Source of the DNA: Veillonella rogosae JCM 15642
GTDB lineage: Bacteria > Bacillota > Negativicutes > Veillonellales > Veillonellaceae
NCBI RefSeq assembly: GCF_002959775.1
Contig: NZ_PPCX01000012.1
Span: 62,001-126,000, forward strand
Reading direction: 5' to 3'
Length of the DNA: 64,000 nucleotides
Under the pieces are notes generated by a model. It did not search any database, had not been told where the DNA came from, and saw only the letters and a list, made by a program, of their open reading frames with translations. Shown piece by piece: positions 56,830 to 64,000 of this stretch (its first letter is position 1; each line of letters begins with the position of its first letter). A program made the position numbers and the translations under genes.

Positions 56830-57249
56830 TTAAGCGTTCGCTAAAGTTTTACCTAATTCTTGGCATTGAGCTTTACCATCATCATCAGGTTCACCTAAAA
56901 GTGCTACGCCATCAGCTACTAATTCACCACCAGCATCTTTAATGCGAGTGCCCCAGTCTTCTAACCAAGTGCCACCCCAACCATAGGAGCCAAAGATTGC
57001 TACTTTTTTACCACCCAATTTAGCTTCTAATTCTGTATAGAATGGTTCAAATTCGCCTTCTTCTAATTGTTCTGCACCCATATCAGCACAGCCAAGAGCT
57101 AGTTTTTCGTAAGCTGCTGCGTCATCTACGGATACTTCAGAAACAGATTTAACTTCAACTTCTTGACCTGCAGCTTTGATACCTTCAGCTACTGCTTGAG
57201 CCATTTGTTCTGTGTTGCCTGTACCGGACCAATAAATTACACCAATCAT
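56830..57249 (-). CDS. Flavodoxin
   Basis: A 139-residue short-chain flavodoxin. The FMN phosphate loop is IYWSGTGNTEQMA at the N-terminus and the isoalloxazine loops are around GCADMGAEQ and GSYGWGGTW. It carries electrons in place of ferredoxin, often under iron limitation. ATG follows GGAGGT. It is 10 bp downstream of the DUF3793 gene. Confidence 0.95.
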   Translation of the reverse strand: MIGVIYWSGTGNTEQMAQAVAEGIKAAGQEVEVKSVSEVSVDDAAAYEKLALGCADMGAEQLEEGEFEPFYTELEAKLGGKKVAIFGSYGWGGTWLEDWGTRIKDAGGELVADGVALLGEPDDDGKAQCQELGKTLANA

Positions 57250-57259
57250 CTTGTACCTC

Positions 57260-57826
57260 CTAGGCCGTTCTTGCGACCAATGAACTAAATGTTTTTCCCA
57301 ACATCAATTGAGTTTGACAAAAATTACGACATGCTTTGTAACATAAGAAAGAGCGCTTTGCATCTACCACATCATGATAAACTTTCCACTCTCCACACAT
57401 ATGGTATCCGTTGCCACGACGAGAAATGAAATATTTCACATCTTTTAATGGATAACCTAGAAATACGCCGATTTCATGTGGAAAATCAATACTCGCTTCC
57501 ATACGATATCTTAAATGCTCAAGCATCTCCATAATGCTCATGCGATCATGATAACCGTAAGCTTTCAAAAATGTCATCACCGCAGGTTGCCGTACATAGT
57601 CTCGTAATTGCTTCTCACGGAATACCAATAACAGTCTACGCGCTTTACAGCGACATAATTCAAAGAAGAACAATCCTTTTTCATTGAACTCTTTATTATA
57701 TTCTGTCAATACAAATTGGATTTGTTCATTCATGTCCCGTGGAATAGAAACCAAATTCGAAAGCTTAATCCCTCGAATTGCCGGTGCACAATGATATCCA
57801 ATGATATGGTCAATTGAATTCATCAT
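57260..57826 (-). CDS. DUF3793 family protein, flavodoxin-associated
   Basis: A 188-residue protein of unknown function recognisable as DUF3793 from HCAPAIRGIKLSNL, HEIGVFLGYPLKDVKYF and CGEWKVY. The family is repeatedly found next to flavodoxin in anaerobic Firmicutes. It is rich in Cys (several in CRCKARR and CYKACRNFC), so metal or redox binding is possible. The start is set at the ATG at 57824-57826 behind AGGT; the next codon is also ATG. Confidence 0.82.
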   Translation of the reverse strand: MMNSIDHIIGYHCAPAIRGIKLSNLVSIPRDMNEQIQFVLTEYNKEFNEKGLFFFELCRCKARRLLLVFREKQLRDYVRQPAVMTFLKAYGYHDRMSIMEMLEHLRYRMEASIDFPHEIGVFLGYPLKDVKYFISRRGNGYHMCGEWKVYHDVVDAKRSFLCYKACRNFCQTQLMLGKTFSSLVARTA

Positions 57827-57856
57827 AATAGTACCTGCCTGTTGCACATCGTTAGA

Positions 57857-57874
57857 ATTCTCTCTAATGAGAAT
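57857..57874. promoter_or_regulatory. Palindrome downstream of the DUF3793-flavodoxin promoter (candidate operator)
   Basis: ATTCTC and GAGAAT arms separated by six bases, about 9-26 nt past the predicted start site. The position suits a repressor. The sequence only loosely resembles a Fur/PerR-type site, so the regulator is unknown. Confidence 0.45.
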
Positions 57875-57889
57875 AATTCCTATACGCCC

Positions 57890-57918
57890 ATAGTACTCTT
57901 GATGAGAAAAATTGTCAA
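57890..57918 (-). promoter_or_regulatory. Sigma70-type promoter of the DUF3793-flavodoxin operon
   Basis: On the minus strand a perfect TTGACA (57913-57918), 17-bp spacer, TACTAT (57890-57895). Start site predicted near 57883. Confidence 0.75.
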
Positions 57919-57948
57919 GAATAATTGATATATATTTTCAATAATTAT

Positions 57949-58584
57949 TTATTTTTTGGCATTAAGTAAACCTTTAACTTTAGGGAAAACCGTAGCATCA
58001 TTAGCCTCATCAATAGCGATAAAACGTGCATTAGGGCCTGTATATTTATCTTCAGAAAGATTAATATGCAAGATTTCATTATAAGAATTATTATTAGCTA
58101 TGCTTTTATATTTTAATGTACCCTCATAGGCATTACCTTGTTTTACTAATGGTTTTACTACTGTAAAAGTACCAAGTACCGGGCTATCCCCCTTGTTAAT
58201 AGCAGCTGCTAATGCACCAAGGGCAGATGGATCAGTATTTACATGTTTTGTTTCACTTATGCGACTGGATAACTGTTTACCTAATACTACATTAGCATAC
58301 ACTGCATAATGCATTTCATTTTCGTTTTTAATATTTAATGTATATACATCTGCAGAAGTTGCACCTGCTTCAACAAGAACAGACTTTACATCCTTTTTAG
58401 CATCTCCAGCAAATAGAGCTTTAGGATTGTTCGGATACACGGCAACACCTTCAGGCAATTTAACACCTTGGTATGTTACCGTTTGGCTTCTATTCAAAAT
58501 AGACTTAATATTCGCTGCAGAACCAACAGCTGGTACAGATACTAATACAGCTGCTGCCGTAGCAAGTAATACTAATTTTTTCAT
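57949..58584 (-). CDS. Secreted protein of unknown function
   Basis: A 211-residue protein with a clear Sec signal peptide (MKKLVLLATAAAVLVSV, cleavage near VGSAA). The mature part is beta-rich, with no family I recognise, no lipobox and no obvious catalytic motif. The ATG at 58582-58584 follows GAGGAGA. The longer open frame upstream lacks a signal-peptide start and is rejected. Upstream lie four repeated TCTAAYAA boxes. Confidence 0.75.
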   Translation of the reverse strand: MKKLVLLATAAAVLVSVPAVGSAANIKSILNRSQTVTYQGVKLPEGVAVYPNNPKALFAGDAKKDVKSVLVEAGATSADVYTLNIKNENEMHYAVYANVVLGKQLSSRISETKHVNTDPSALGALAAAINKGDSPVLGTFTVVKPLVKQGNAYEGTLKYKSIANNNSYNEILHINLSEDKYTGPNARFIAIDEANDATVFPKVKGLLNAKK

Positions 58585-58642
58585 AGTTCTCCTCAACGAA
58601 ACATGTTCATAATACATTATCAATACAACAACAAGAGGTGAC

Positions 58643-58725
58643 TCTAACAATGGGCTACAATTTCTAACAACAACCATAGGTTAAAGGTCTCTAATAATCT
58701 ATTACGAACAAATTATCTCTAATAA
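58643..58725. repeat. Four TCTAAYAA boxes upstream of the secreted protein gene
   Basis: TCTAACAA at 58643 and 58663, TCTAATAA at 58690 and 58718, spaced 20, 27 and 28 bp. All are in the same orientation, within about 140 bp upstream of the start codon. A related TCTCTAATGA occurs in the operator-like palindrome of the next operon (57861-57870). Confidence 0.5.
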
Positions 58726-58737
58726 CAACACAGTATT

Positions 58738-58767
58738 AAAGAACCGCCCACCGAGGGGCGGTTCTTT
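58738..58767 (-). terminator. Intrinsic terminator after glnS
   Basis: A 12-bp perfect stem (58738-58749 with 58756-58767), GC-rich at its top and A/T-flanked, 31 bp past the glnS stop. Confidence 0.9.
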
Positions 58768-58798
58768 AGCATCATGGTTAGCTACCACGAATACAATA

Positions 58799-60487
58799 TT
58801 ATTTCTTTTGTTCTTTAGCCCAGCTATCGCGCAAACCAACAATACGGTTCATTACGATATGTTCAGGAGTGCTATCTTTATCAGTTACAAAGTAACCTTG
58901 GCGTAAGAATTGGAAACGATCGCCAGGCACAGTTGTAGCAAGACAAGCTTCACCTTTACTATTGAATACTTGTAAGGACTCATGATTGAAGTCACCTAAG
59001 AAGTCTTTACCGTCAGAGTCTTCTTTGAGCAAGTAATCATACAAGCGGGACTCGATATCTACTGCAGTAGATGCTTCAACCCAGTGCAATGTACCTTTAA
59101 CTTTACGCGTGCAACCACTGCCGCTCTTAGTTTCAGGATCATATGTACAGTGAATTTCTGTAATATTACCATTCTCGTCTTTAATAACGTCAGTACATGT
59201 AATGAAATAAGCACCTTTTAAGCGTACTTCTTTACCTGGTGCCAAACGGAAGAATTTCTTAACTGGCTCTTCCATAAAATCATTACGTTCGATATAGATT
59301 TCACGACCAAATACAACTTCACGGTTGCCAAGTTCTTCGTTTTCAGGGTTATTTTCAACTGTTACAAGTTCTGTTTGACCTTCTGGATAGTTTGTAATAA
59401 CAACTTTCACAGGATCAATTACAACCATCGGACGCATAGCCTTGAGTTTCAAGTCCTCACGGATACAGAACTCAAGCAATGCAATATCTACAATACTGTC
59501 AGCCTTAGCTACACCAATGCGGTCACAGAAATCACGAATCGCTTCTGGAGTGTAACCACGACGGCGTAAGCCGGAAATAGTAGGCATACGAGGATCATCC
59601 CAACCAGCTACAAGGCCAGCCTCAACAAGAGCGCGCAATTTACGTTTAGACATAACCATCTTAGTTACATTTAAGCGAGCAAACTCAATTTGTTGTGGAA
59701 TTTCAGTGTCGTCCCAGTCCTCTAATATCCAATCATATAATGGGCGATGAACTTCGAACTCTAATGTACAAATAGAATGTGTAATACGTTCAATAGCATC
59801 TTCAATAGGATGAGCATAGTCGTACATAGGGTAAATTACCCATTCATTACCTGTATTGTGATGTTCAGCTTTTACAATACGATAAATAACAGGGTCACGC
59901 ATAACGATATTAGGATGTGCCATGTCGATTTTTGCACGCAACACCTTTTCACCATCATCGTACTTACCGTCTTTCATTTCTTCGAAGAGTTTCAAGTTTT
60001 CTTCTACGCTACGCTCACGATAAGGGCTATTGATACCAGGTGTAGAGTAATCGCCACGAGTTTGTTTAATTTCCTCTGCAGTTTGGTCATCTACATAAGC
60101 TTTGCCAAGAGTAATCAATTTCTTAGCATATTCGTACATTTCACCGAAGTAGTCGGATGCATAGCGAACCTCGCCATCCCATTCAAAGCCGAGCCATTTT
60201 ACATCTTCCATGATGGAGTTTACGTATTCAATATCTTCTTTTGTTGGGTTTGTATCATCAAAACGAAGATTTGTTAAGCCATTGTACTGTTTGCCAATAC
60301 CAAAGTTAAGGCAAATAGATTTAGCATGGCCAATGTGTAAGTAGCCATTTGGTTCTGGCGGGAAGCGTGTTAATACACGACCACCGTATTTACCAGTTTC
60401 GTTATCTTTGTTGATGATAGCTTCTATAAAGTTAACAGATACAACTTCTTCAGGAGCTACAGTTCTTTCAATGTCTTTATGTTCCAC
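58799..60487 (-). CDS. glnS: Glutamine--tRNA ligase
   Basis: Class I synthetase for tRNA-Gln, 562 residues. It has [17 protein letters not shown] (HIGH), [11 protein letters not shown] (KMSKS equivalent) and RFDDTNP. A GlnRS means Gln-tRNA need not rely wholly on transamidation. The start chosen is the GTG at 60485-60487: GGAGGT lies seven bases upstream, within what would be the first codons of the ATG at 60500-60502, which itself has no ribosome site. Confidence 0.95.
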   Translation of the reverse strand: MEHKDIERTVAPEEVVSVNFIEAIINKDNETGKYGGRVLTRFPPEPNGYLHIGHAKSICLNFGIGKQYNGLTNLRFDDTNPTKEDIEYVNSIMEDVKWLGFEWDGEVRYASDYFGEMYEYAKKLITLGKAYVDDQTAEEIKQTRGDYSTPGINSPYRERSVEENLKLFEEMKDGKYDDGEKVLRAKIDMAHPNIVMRDPVIYRIVKAEHHNTGNEWVIYPMYDYAHPIEDAIERITHSICTLEFEVHRPLYDWILEDWDDTEIPQQIEFARLNVTKMVMSKRKLRALVEAGLVAGWDDPRMPTISGLRRRGYTPEAIRDFCDRIGVAKADSIVDIALLEFCIREDLKLKAMRPMVVIDPVKVVITNYPEGQTELVTVENNPENEELGNREVVFGREIYIERNDFMEEPVKKFFRLAPGKEVRLKGAYFITCTDVIKDENGNITEIHCTYDPETKSGSGCTRKVKGTLHWVEASTAVDIESRLYDYLLKEDSDGKDFLGDFNHESLQVFNSKGEACLATTVPGDRFQFLRQGYFVTDKDSTPEHIVMNRIVGLRDSWAKEQKK

Positions 60488-60569
60488 CGTTCTTACCTCC
60501 ATAGGATAAATATTCTTTTATTTTACCATATTTTGCATAAAACCGCATATTTTTTAAGGTCTTATCATT

Positions 60570-61619
60570 TTAGTCAAAGTCAGTCAAATCAACGCCCGCC
60601 TTTTTAAGCTCTTCTAATGCAGATTCTACGTCCATTTGTGGCTTTTTATAGTTCACTTCTTCGTTTACACAAGTCTTTAACGGTTTCTTCTGAACACCAG
60701 CAATAATATTGTCCGCAGTCAAAATAGACATATCATAACGAGTTCTATCTGTGTAAGAACCAATATGTGGTACAATAAGGCAGTTTTCTACCTCTAATAA
60801 TGGATGATCAGCAGGTAGAGGTTCTGGATCCGTAACATCTAGCGCGGCATAATCGATTTCCCCTGTTTTAAGTGCATTAATAAGCGCATCCGTATCTACG
60901 ATAGGACCACGACCAACGTTAACAAATAGTGCAGTATTCTTCATTTTTTTGAAGAACGCATCATCGCACATGTGATAAGTTTCGTCTGTTAATGGAGCCA
61001 TCACACATACTACATCACTAGTAGCTAATAAGTCATCCAGCTCCATATACGTAATTTTATGAATCTTGTCATCTATACGTTGATTACGGTTATGATATAC
61101 AACGGTCATACCAAAGGCACGAGCACGACGAGAAATAGATACACCGATAGCGCCCATACCAATAATACCAAGGGTACGACGACTCAAATCAAACCCTTTA
61201 ATGTTAGATGGTCTTTGCGCCCAACGTCCATCTTTTACGAAATTAGCATTTTCCAGAATACGACGACTAGCTGTGGCAATCAAGGTAAAAGCAAGCTCTG
61301 CTACGGTTTCATTTAAAACACCTGGCGTATTGCCATAAGGAATGCCTGCAGCTGTTAATTCATCAATATTTACATTGTCATAACCAACAGCGGCCTGAGC
61401 AATAACCTTTAAATTAGGTGCATTTTTTACAAGATCACCATCTACATCTAAAGGACGAACACACCACAAACCATCTGCGTCAACGAGCCATTCCTTTAAT
61501 GTCTCCCGAGGCATTACTGTCTTTTCAGTCCATTGGCGCACTTCTACATGCTCTTTTAAATATGCAATCGCATCCTTGCGAACGAGACCATTTACTACTA
61601 CTAGAGGTTTTTGTTCCAT
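60570..61619 (-). CDS. D-isomer-specific 2-hydroxyacid dehydrogenase
   Basis: NAD(P)-dependent dehydrogenase, 349 residues, with the Rossmann motif GIIGMGAIGVSISRRA, NVGRGPIVD (substrate Arg region) and the catalytic PHIGSYT (His). It falls in the glyoxylate/hydroxypyruvate reductase-like branch, but substrate cannot be fixed; D-lactate-type substrates are possible in this lactate user. The ATG at 61617-61619 follows GGGAGG. An extra C-terminal tail (about 25 residues, acidic) extends past the usual end. Confidence 0.9.
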   Translation of the reverse strand: MEQKPLVVVNGLVRKDAIAYLKEHVEVRQWTEKTVMPRETLKEWLVDADGLWCVRPLDVDGDLVKNAPNLKVIAQAAVGYDNVNIDELTAAGIPYGNTPGVLNETVAELAFTLIATASRRILENANFVKDGRWAQRPSNIKGFDLSRRTLGIIGMGAIGVSISRRARAFGMTVVYHNRNQRIDDKIHKITYMELDDLLATSDVVCVMAPLTDETYHMCDDAFFKKMKNTALFVNVGRGPIVDTDALINALKTGEIDYAALDVTDPEPLPADHPLLEVENCLIVPHIGSYTDRTRYDMSILTADNIIAGVQKKPLKTCVNEEVNYKKPQMDVESALEELKKAGVDLTDFD

Positions 61620-61688
61620 ATGCATCCCTCCCATAAGAATTCTATTATTATACTTATATTTTATACTAGAAAGCTAAATTAATACAAC

Positions 61689-61720
61689 AAAAAGGAGTAA
61701 GGCCTAAGCCTTACTCCTTT
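61689..61720 (-). terminator. Intrinsic terminator after mscL
   Basis: A 13-bp perfect stem (61691-61703 with 61708-61720), four-base loop, and a T-run on the minus strand, 21 bp past the mscL stop. Confidence 0.9.
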
Positions 61721-61741
61721 AATTTAGCATTTTAGTTTAAA

Positions 61742-62209
61742 TTAGTTCAAATCTGCTGTACAGTTAGGACATTTAACTGCATCAACATGGATTTCTGTTT
61801 TACAGAATTGACATTCTTTAGTAGCTGGTGCTTCAGCAGCTTCTTCTTCTTTCGCGTTTTTCATCATTTTAGCCAATGCGCGAACCATCAAGAATACAAC
61901 GAACGCCAAGATCAAGAATTGAATCAAGTCAGTGATGAATGTACCGTATGGCAATACAGAACCAGCTGCACGAGCTGTAGCGATATCAGCACCAGCCATG
62001 AATGCATCTTTAGAACCTGCGCTCAATGGCAAGTACAAGTTGCTGAAATCAATACCACCTGTGAACAAGCTAATAAGAGGCATGAACAAGTTGCTTACAA
62101 CAGAGTTTACCAACGCTGTGAAAGCAGCACCAATAATCATACCAATAGCTAGGTCCATCATGTTACCTTTGAAGGCAAAAGCTTTAAAATCGTTCAAAAA
62201 TTCTTTCAT
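61742..62209 (-). CDS. mscL: Large-conductance mechanosensitive channel with C-terminal zinc ribbon
   Basis: Pentameric tension-gated channel that vents solutes on osmotic downshock. The N-terminal signature FKAFAFKGNMMDLAIGMIIG and the first pore helix are typical, and the second helix is FITDLIQFLILAFVVFLMVRAL. After residue about 118 comes an acidic/Ala linker and then CQFCKTEIHVDAVKCPNC, a C-x2-C-x10-C-x2-C zinc ribbon in the cytoplasm. Ordinary MscL ends in a helical bundle instead. Total 155 residues. Confidence 0.95.
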   Translation of the reverse strand: MKEFLNDFKAFAFKGNMMDLAIGMIIGAAFTALVNSVVSNLFMPLISLFTGGIDFSNLYLPLSAGSKDAFMAGADIATARAAGSVLPYGTFITDLIQFLILAFVVFLMVRALAKMMKNAKEEEAAEAPATKECQFCKTEIHVDAVKCPNCTADLN

Positions 62210-62259
62210 TTCACTACTCCTAGATACACTTAATTGAGAATGCGTTAATAACTGTACTA

Positions 62260-62288
62260 ATCATAAAGGAAAGATGAAGAGATGTCAA
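62260..62288 (-). promoter_or_regulatory. Sigma70-type promoter of mscL
   Basis: On the minus strand perfect TTGACA (62283-62288), 17-bp spacer, TATGAT (62260-62265), about 45 nt upstream of the start codon. Confidence 0.75.
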
Positions 62289-62427
62289 GAATTTTCGATT
62301 TAGTTTTTCGAATTTATTTAATATAGTTTTTCATGACTCTATCTATTATTGTAATAAACCAGCAATCATGCGTACTTTTCGCACCATATTATTATATACT
62401 TCTCCCAAAATTTTATTTGAAATACGT

Positions 62428-62464
62428 AAAAAATAGAGTCTAATCCTACATCGGTTAAACTCTA
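62428..62464 (-). terminator. Intrinsic terminator of the OLD-family gene
   Basis: Stem TAGAGT (62434-62439) with ACTCTA (62459-62464), extended by TAA/TTA, then TTTTTT on the minus strand. It lies about 45 bp past the stop. Confidence 0.72.
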
Positions 62465-62509
62465 TTAATTAGAAAAAATAATTTATAGTCCTATATATTA
62501 TATATACTA

Positions 62510-64000
62510 TTATATGTTTATACCTAAGGAAAGAGCTTTAGCCCGTTCTATAACTGCAACAAATGCCGGCGGTATCATTTCGGACTCTAAGAATTGACTG
62601 ATACGACGCCCTACAATAACACCTTTGTTAGCGTAGAACCAAGAGAAATAATAAATATGTAAATCATCTAATTTGCGATCTAAAATATTTGGTAAGCATC
62701 GTTGTACAATTTGGTTTTTCGTAATTCCTAGCTTAGCATAACCTCGTCGGGCCATATCCTTTGTCACCATTGGCCTTGCATCATCAATTATATCCTTGAT
62801 AATTGCATCCATAATGGAACGTTTACGCAAGGATAATAGATGCGTAACAAAGTCCATTTCAAAACATATTTCATCTGTATAGAATATATTGCTATGGGCT
62901 TTAGCGTATTTCCCTTCTACATCTCGATCATAGAGAGCGACAGTAGGGATGGCAAATCGATTAAACAGTTTTTGTAGTTTACTAATAGAGGACTCACCAC
63001 GTGCATTGATAAGACATATGCCAAAGTAATCAAAATCTACACCTAATTTTTTCCCAAAGCCAGCAAAACTGCCATACTCTGTTTCACCCTCTACAAGAAT
63101 GATACACCGTGCATAAAGTGCCTCTTTAGCCTCAGGGAAGTGCATGATCAAGTGCTTTTCTACTTCCTTAGGGAAATTAAAGGTCACTCCACAAGCAGCA
63201 CAAACCATATGGTTCTCATCACGGTACAGACGAATGATATGACGATAGTCGTCAACTAGCGCATCCGTACTATGGGTAACAACAAAGAGTTGGCCTAAAA
63301 GACCATTAATGTTAAATACATCTCTTAGCAACGCCAAAAATTCTTCGTTTTCATTCGTTGCAATTTGGCGATAATAATTTAGCACGGCTCGTTGTAAGTA
63401 CGGACTTAAGTGTAACTCTGGCTCATCGACACTAATAAAAATAGGTAAATACTTACGCCCCTTTTCATCACATACAAGAAGGGACTCTAAATTCGTGGTA
63501 GCGCTATTAATCTTCATATAGATTTGAGCCAAAATCTTAAGGGCCACGGTCATAATTAAACGCACATTATCAGAAGAGTATTTCCGTTCCATTGCAGACG
63601 AAGTGGACAACACCTCTATGAGGTGTTGAATATTGAGCATACAATAGGGATCTAAATCCTTACGCAAACTGACGATTTCACGTTGTACATCATCGGTTAC
63701 CATTTCCAATCTAGATACATAGTCCTCTAATAGCTTTCCTAACTCTACATAAACTGATGATGGAATAGTAAACAACTCTTGTTCAGAAGTATCTCGATGA
63801 CACATATATAAAGCATGCCGAATCATAGATAGCGCCATAGGTTCAACACCTTTATCAGTCACGCTATATAGGCGCGGATATACCTCTTGTACCACTTGCT
63901 CTAATCGCAGTCGATAAGTTGGCCCCTCATTAGGGGTGAACATACTTTTATTATTTAATTCACCAAGTGATAGTTCAAAATCTATGCGAATCGGTTTATG
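62510..64000 (-). CDS. OLD-family ATPase/TOPRIM nuclease with C2H2 zinc-finger pattern (5' end outside window)
   Basis: The frame stays open to the window edge (497 codons), so the ATG at 63943 is probably internal; the ATPase Walker A must lie beyond 64000. Visible in order: ABC-type Walker B (IFISVDEPELHLSP), the H-loop (FVVTHSTDAL), a CAACGVTF ... HLIMH segment (63140-63202) matching C-x2-C-x12-H-x3-H, then a TOPRIM domain (CIILVEGETEYGSF; ALYDRDVEG). OLD proteins are DNA nucleases; some act in phage defence. No partner gene is visible on this side; upstream neighbours are outside the window. Confidence 0.85.
   Translation of the reverse strand, partial: HKPIRIDFELSLGELNNKSMFTPNEGPTYRLRLEQVVQEVYPRLYSVTDKGVEPMALSMIRHALYMCHRDTSEQELFTIPSSVYVELGKLLEDYVSRLEMVTDDVQREIVSLRKDLDPYCMLNIQHLIEVLSTSSAMERKYSSDNVRLIMTVALKILAQIYMKINSATTNLESLLVCDEKGRKYLPIFISVDEPELHLSPYLQRAVLNYYRQIATNENEEFLALLRDVFNINGLLGQLFVVTHSTDALVDDYRHIIRLYRDENHMVCAACGVTFNFPKEVEKHLIMHFPEAKEALYARCIILVEGETEYGSFAGFGKKLGVDFDYFGICLINARGESSISKLQKLFNRFAIPTVALYDRDVEGKYAKAHSNIFYTDEICFEMDFVTHLLSLRKRSIMDAIIKDIIDDARPMVTKDMARRGYAKLGITKNQIVQRCLPNILDRKLDDLHIYYFSWFYANKGVIVGRRISQFLESEMIPPAFVAVIERAKALSLGINI

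Noticed and set aside
57949-58677. Long version of the secreted protein starting at 58677
   Set aside because: The extra 31 residues hide the signal peptide, whereas the ATG at 58582-58584 has GAGGAGA at correct spacing.
62510-63943. Treating ATG 63943 as the true start of the OLD-family gene
   Set aside because: The frame continues open to the window edge and the visible protein lacks the ATPase Walker A, so the start lies outside.

Overview
The window comes from a Negativicutes anaerobe and is most likely Veillonella. The strongest evidence is a complete sodium-pumping methylmalonyl-CoA decarboxylase locus in the order mmdA-mmdD-mmdE-mmdC-mmdB, including the tiny epsilon subunit described from Veillonella parvula. 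It sits beside all the other genes of the succinate-to-propionate route. Base composition is moderately AT-rich. All genes except one (tmcAL, 9234-10454) lie on the minus strand, so operons read from high to low coordinates. I saw no tRNA, rRNA, insertion sequence or CRISPR array.

Layout from low to high coordinate. 1-6.4 kb: cell shape and division block, transcribed maf, radC, mreB, mreC, mreD, mrdA, minD (minD runs off the left edge). A (CACAG)14 microsatellite lies between maf and radC. 6.5-9.1 kb: an unknown membrane protein, acetate kinase and a lipoprotein. 9.2-12.6 kb: tmcAL, pyrR, rluD, lspA. 12.7-15.5 kb: a small ferredoxin, a SemiSWEET-type transporter, an SLC13-type carboxylate transporter and a small membrane protein. 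15.6-24.8 kb: the propionate block, which is scpC (CoA transferase), a two-subunit methylmalonyl-CoA mutase, meaB, mce and mmdADECB. Together these turn succinyl-CoA into propionyl-CoA while exporting Na+, and the CoA is recycled onto succinate. 25.2-38.6 kb: tig-clpP-clpX, then lon-engB-polyprenyl synthase-tatC-valS-folC-O-antigen-ligase-like gene, packed with overlaps or tiny gaps. 38.8-42 kb: a CBS-domain protein, rlmH, walJ-like gene and a RuBisCO-like protein.

42.2-56.3 kb: a ten-gene same-strand block for anaerobic purine/urate-type catabolism. In transcription order it has a PAS/HTH regulator, ygeX (diaminopropionate ammonia-lyase), ygeY, ygeW (carbamoyltransferase), arcC (carbamate kinase), ssnA, a short ygfK, a hydantoinase, a fused Fe-S/molybdenum xanthine dehydrogenase and an NCS2 purine permease. 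A strong sigma70-type promoter with overlapping inverted repeats precedes the regulator. Two features stand out: the YgfK homologue lacks its central FAD/NAD(P)H domain, and no FAD subunit for the dehydrogenase is present. Both enzymes therefore seem to lack the usual nicotinamide-linked module. This block and the orphan RuBisCO-like protein are the most interesting accessory content.

56.8-64 kb: flavodoxin with a DUF3793 partner, a secreted protein with repeated upstream boxes, glnS, a 2-hydroxyacid dehydrogenase and an MscL channel ending in a zinc ribbon. The last gene is an OLD-family ATPase/TOPRIM nuclease that runs off the right edge and carries a textbook C2H2 zinc-finger pattern. Several start codons were set from Shine-Dalgarno spacing rather than from the longest open frame; these are noted per gene.
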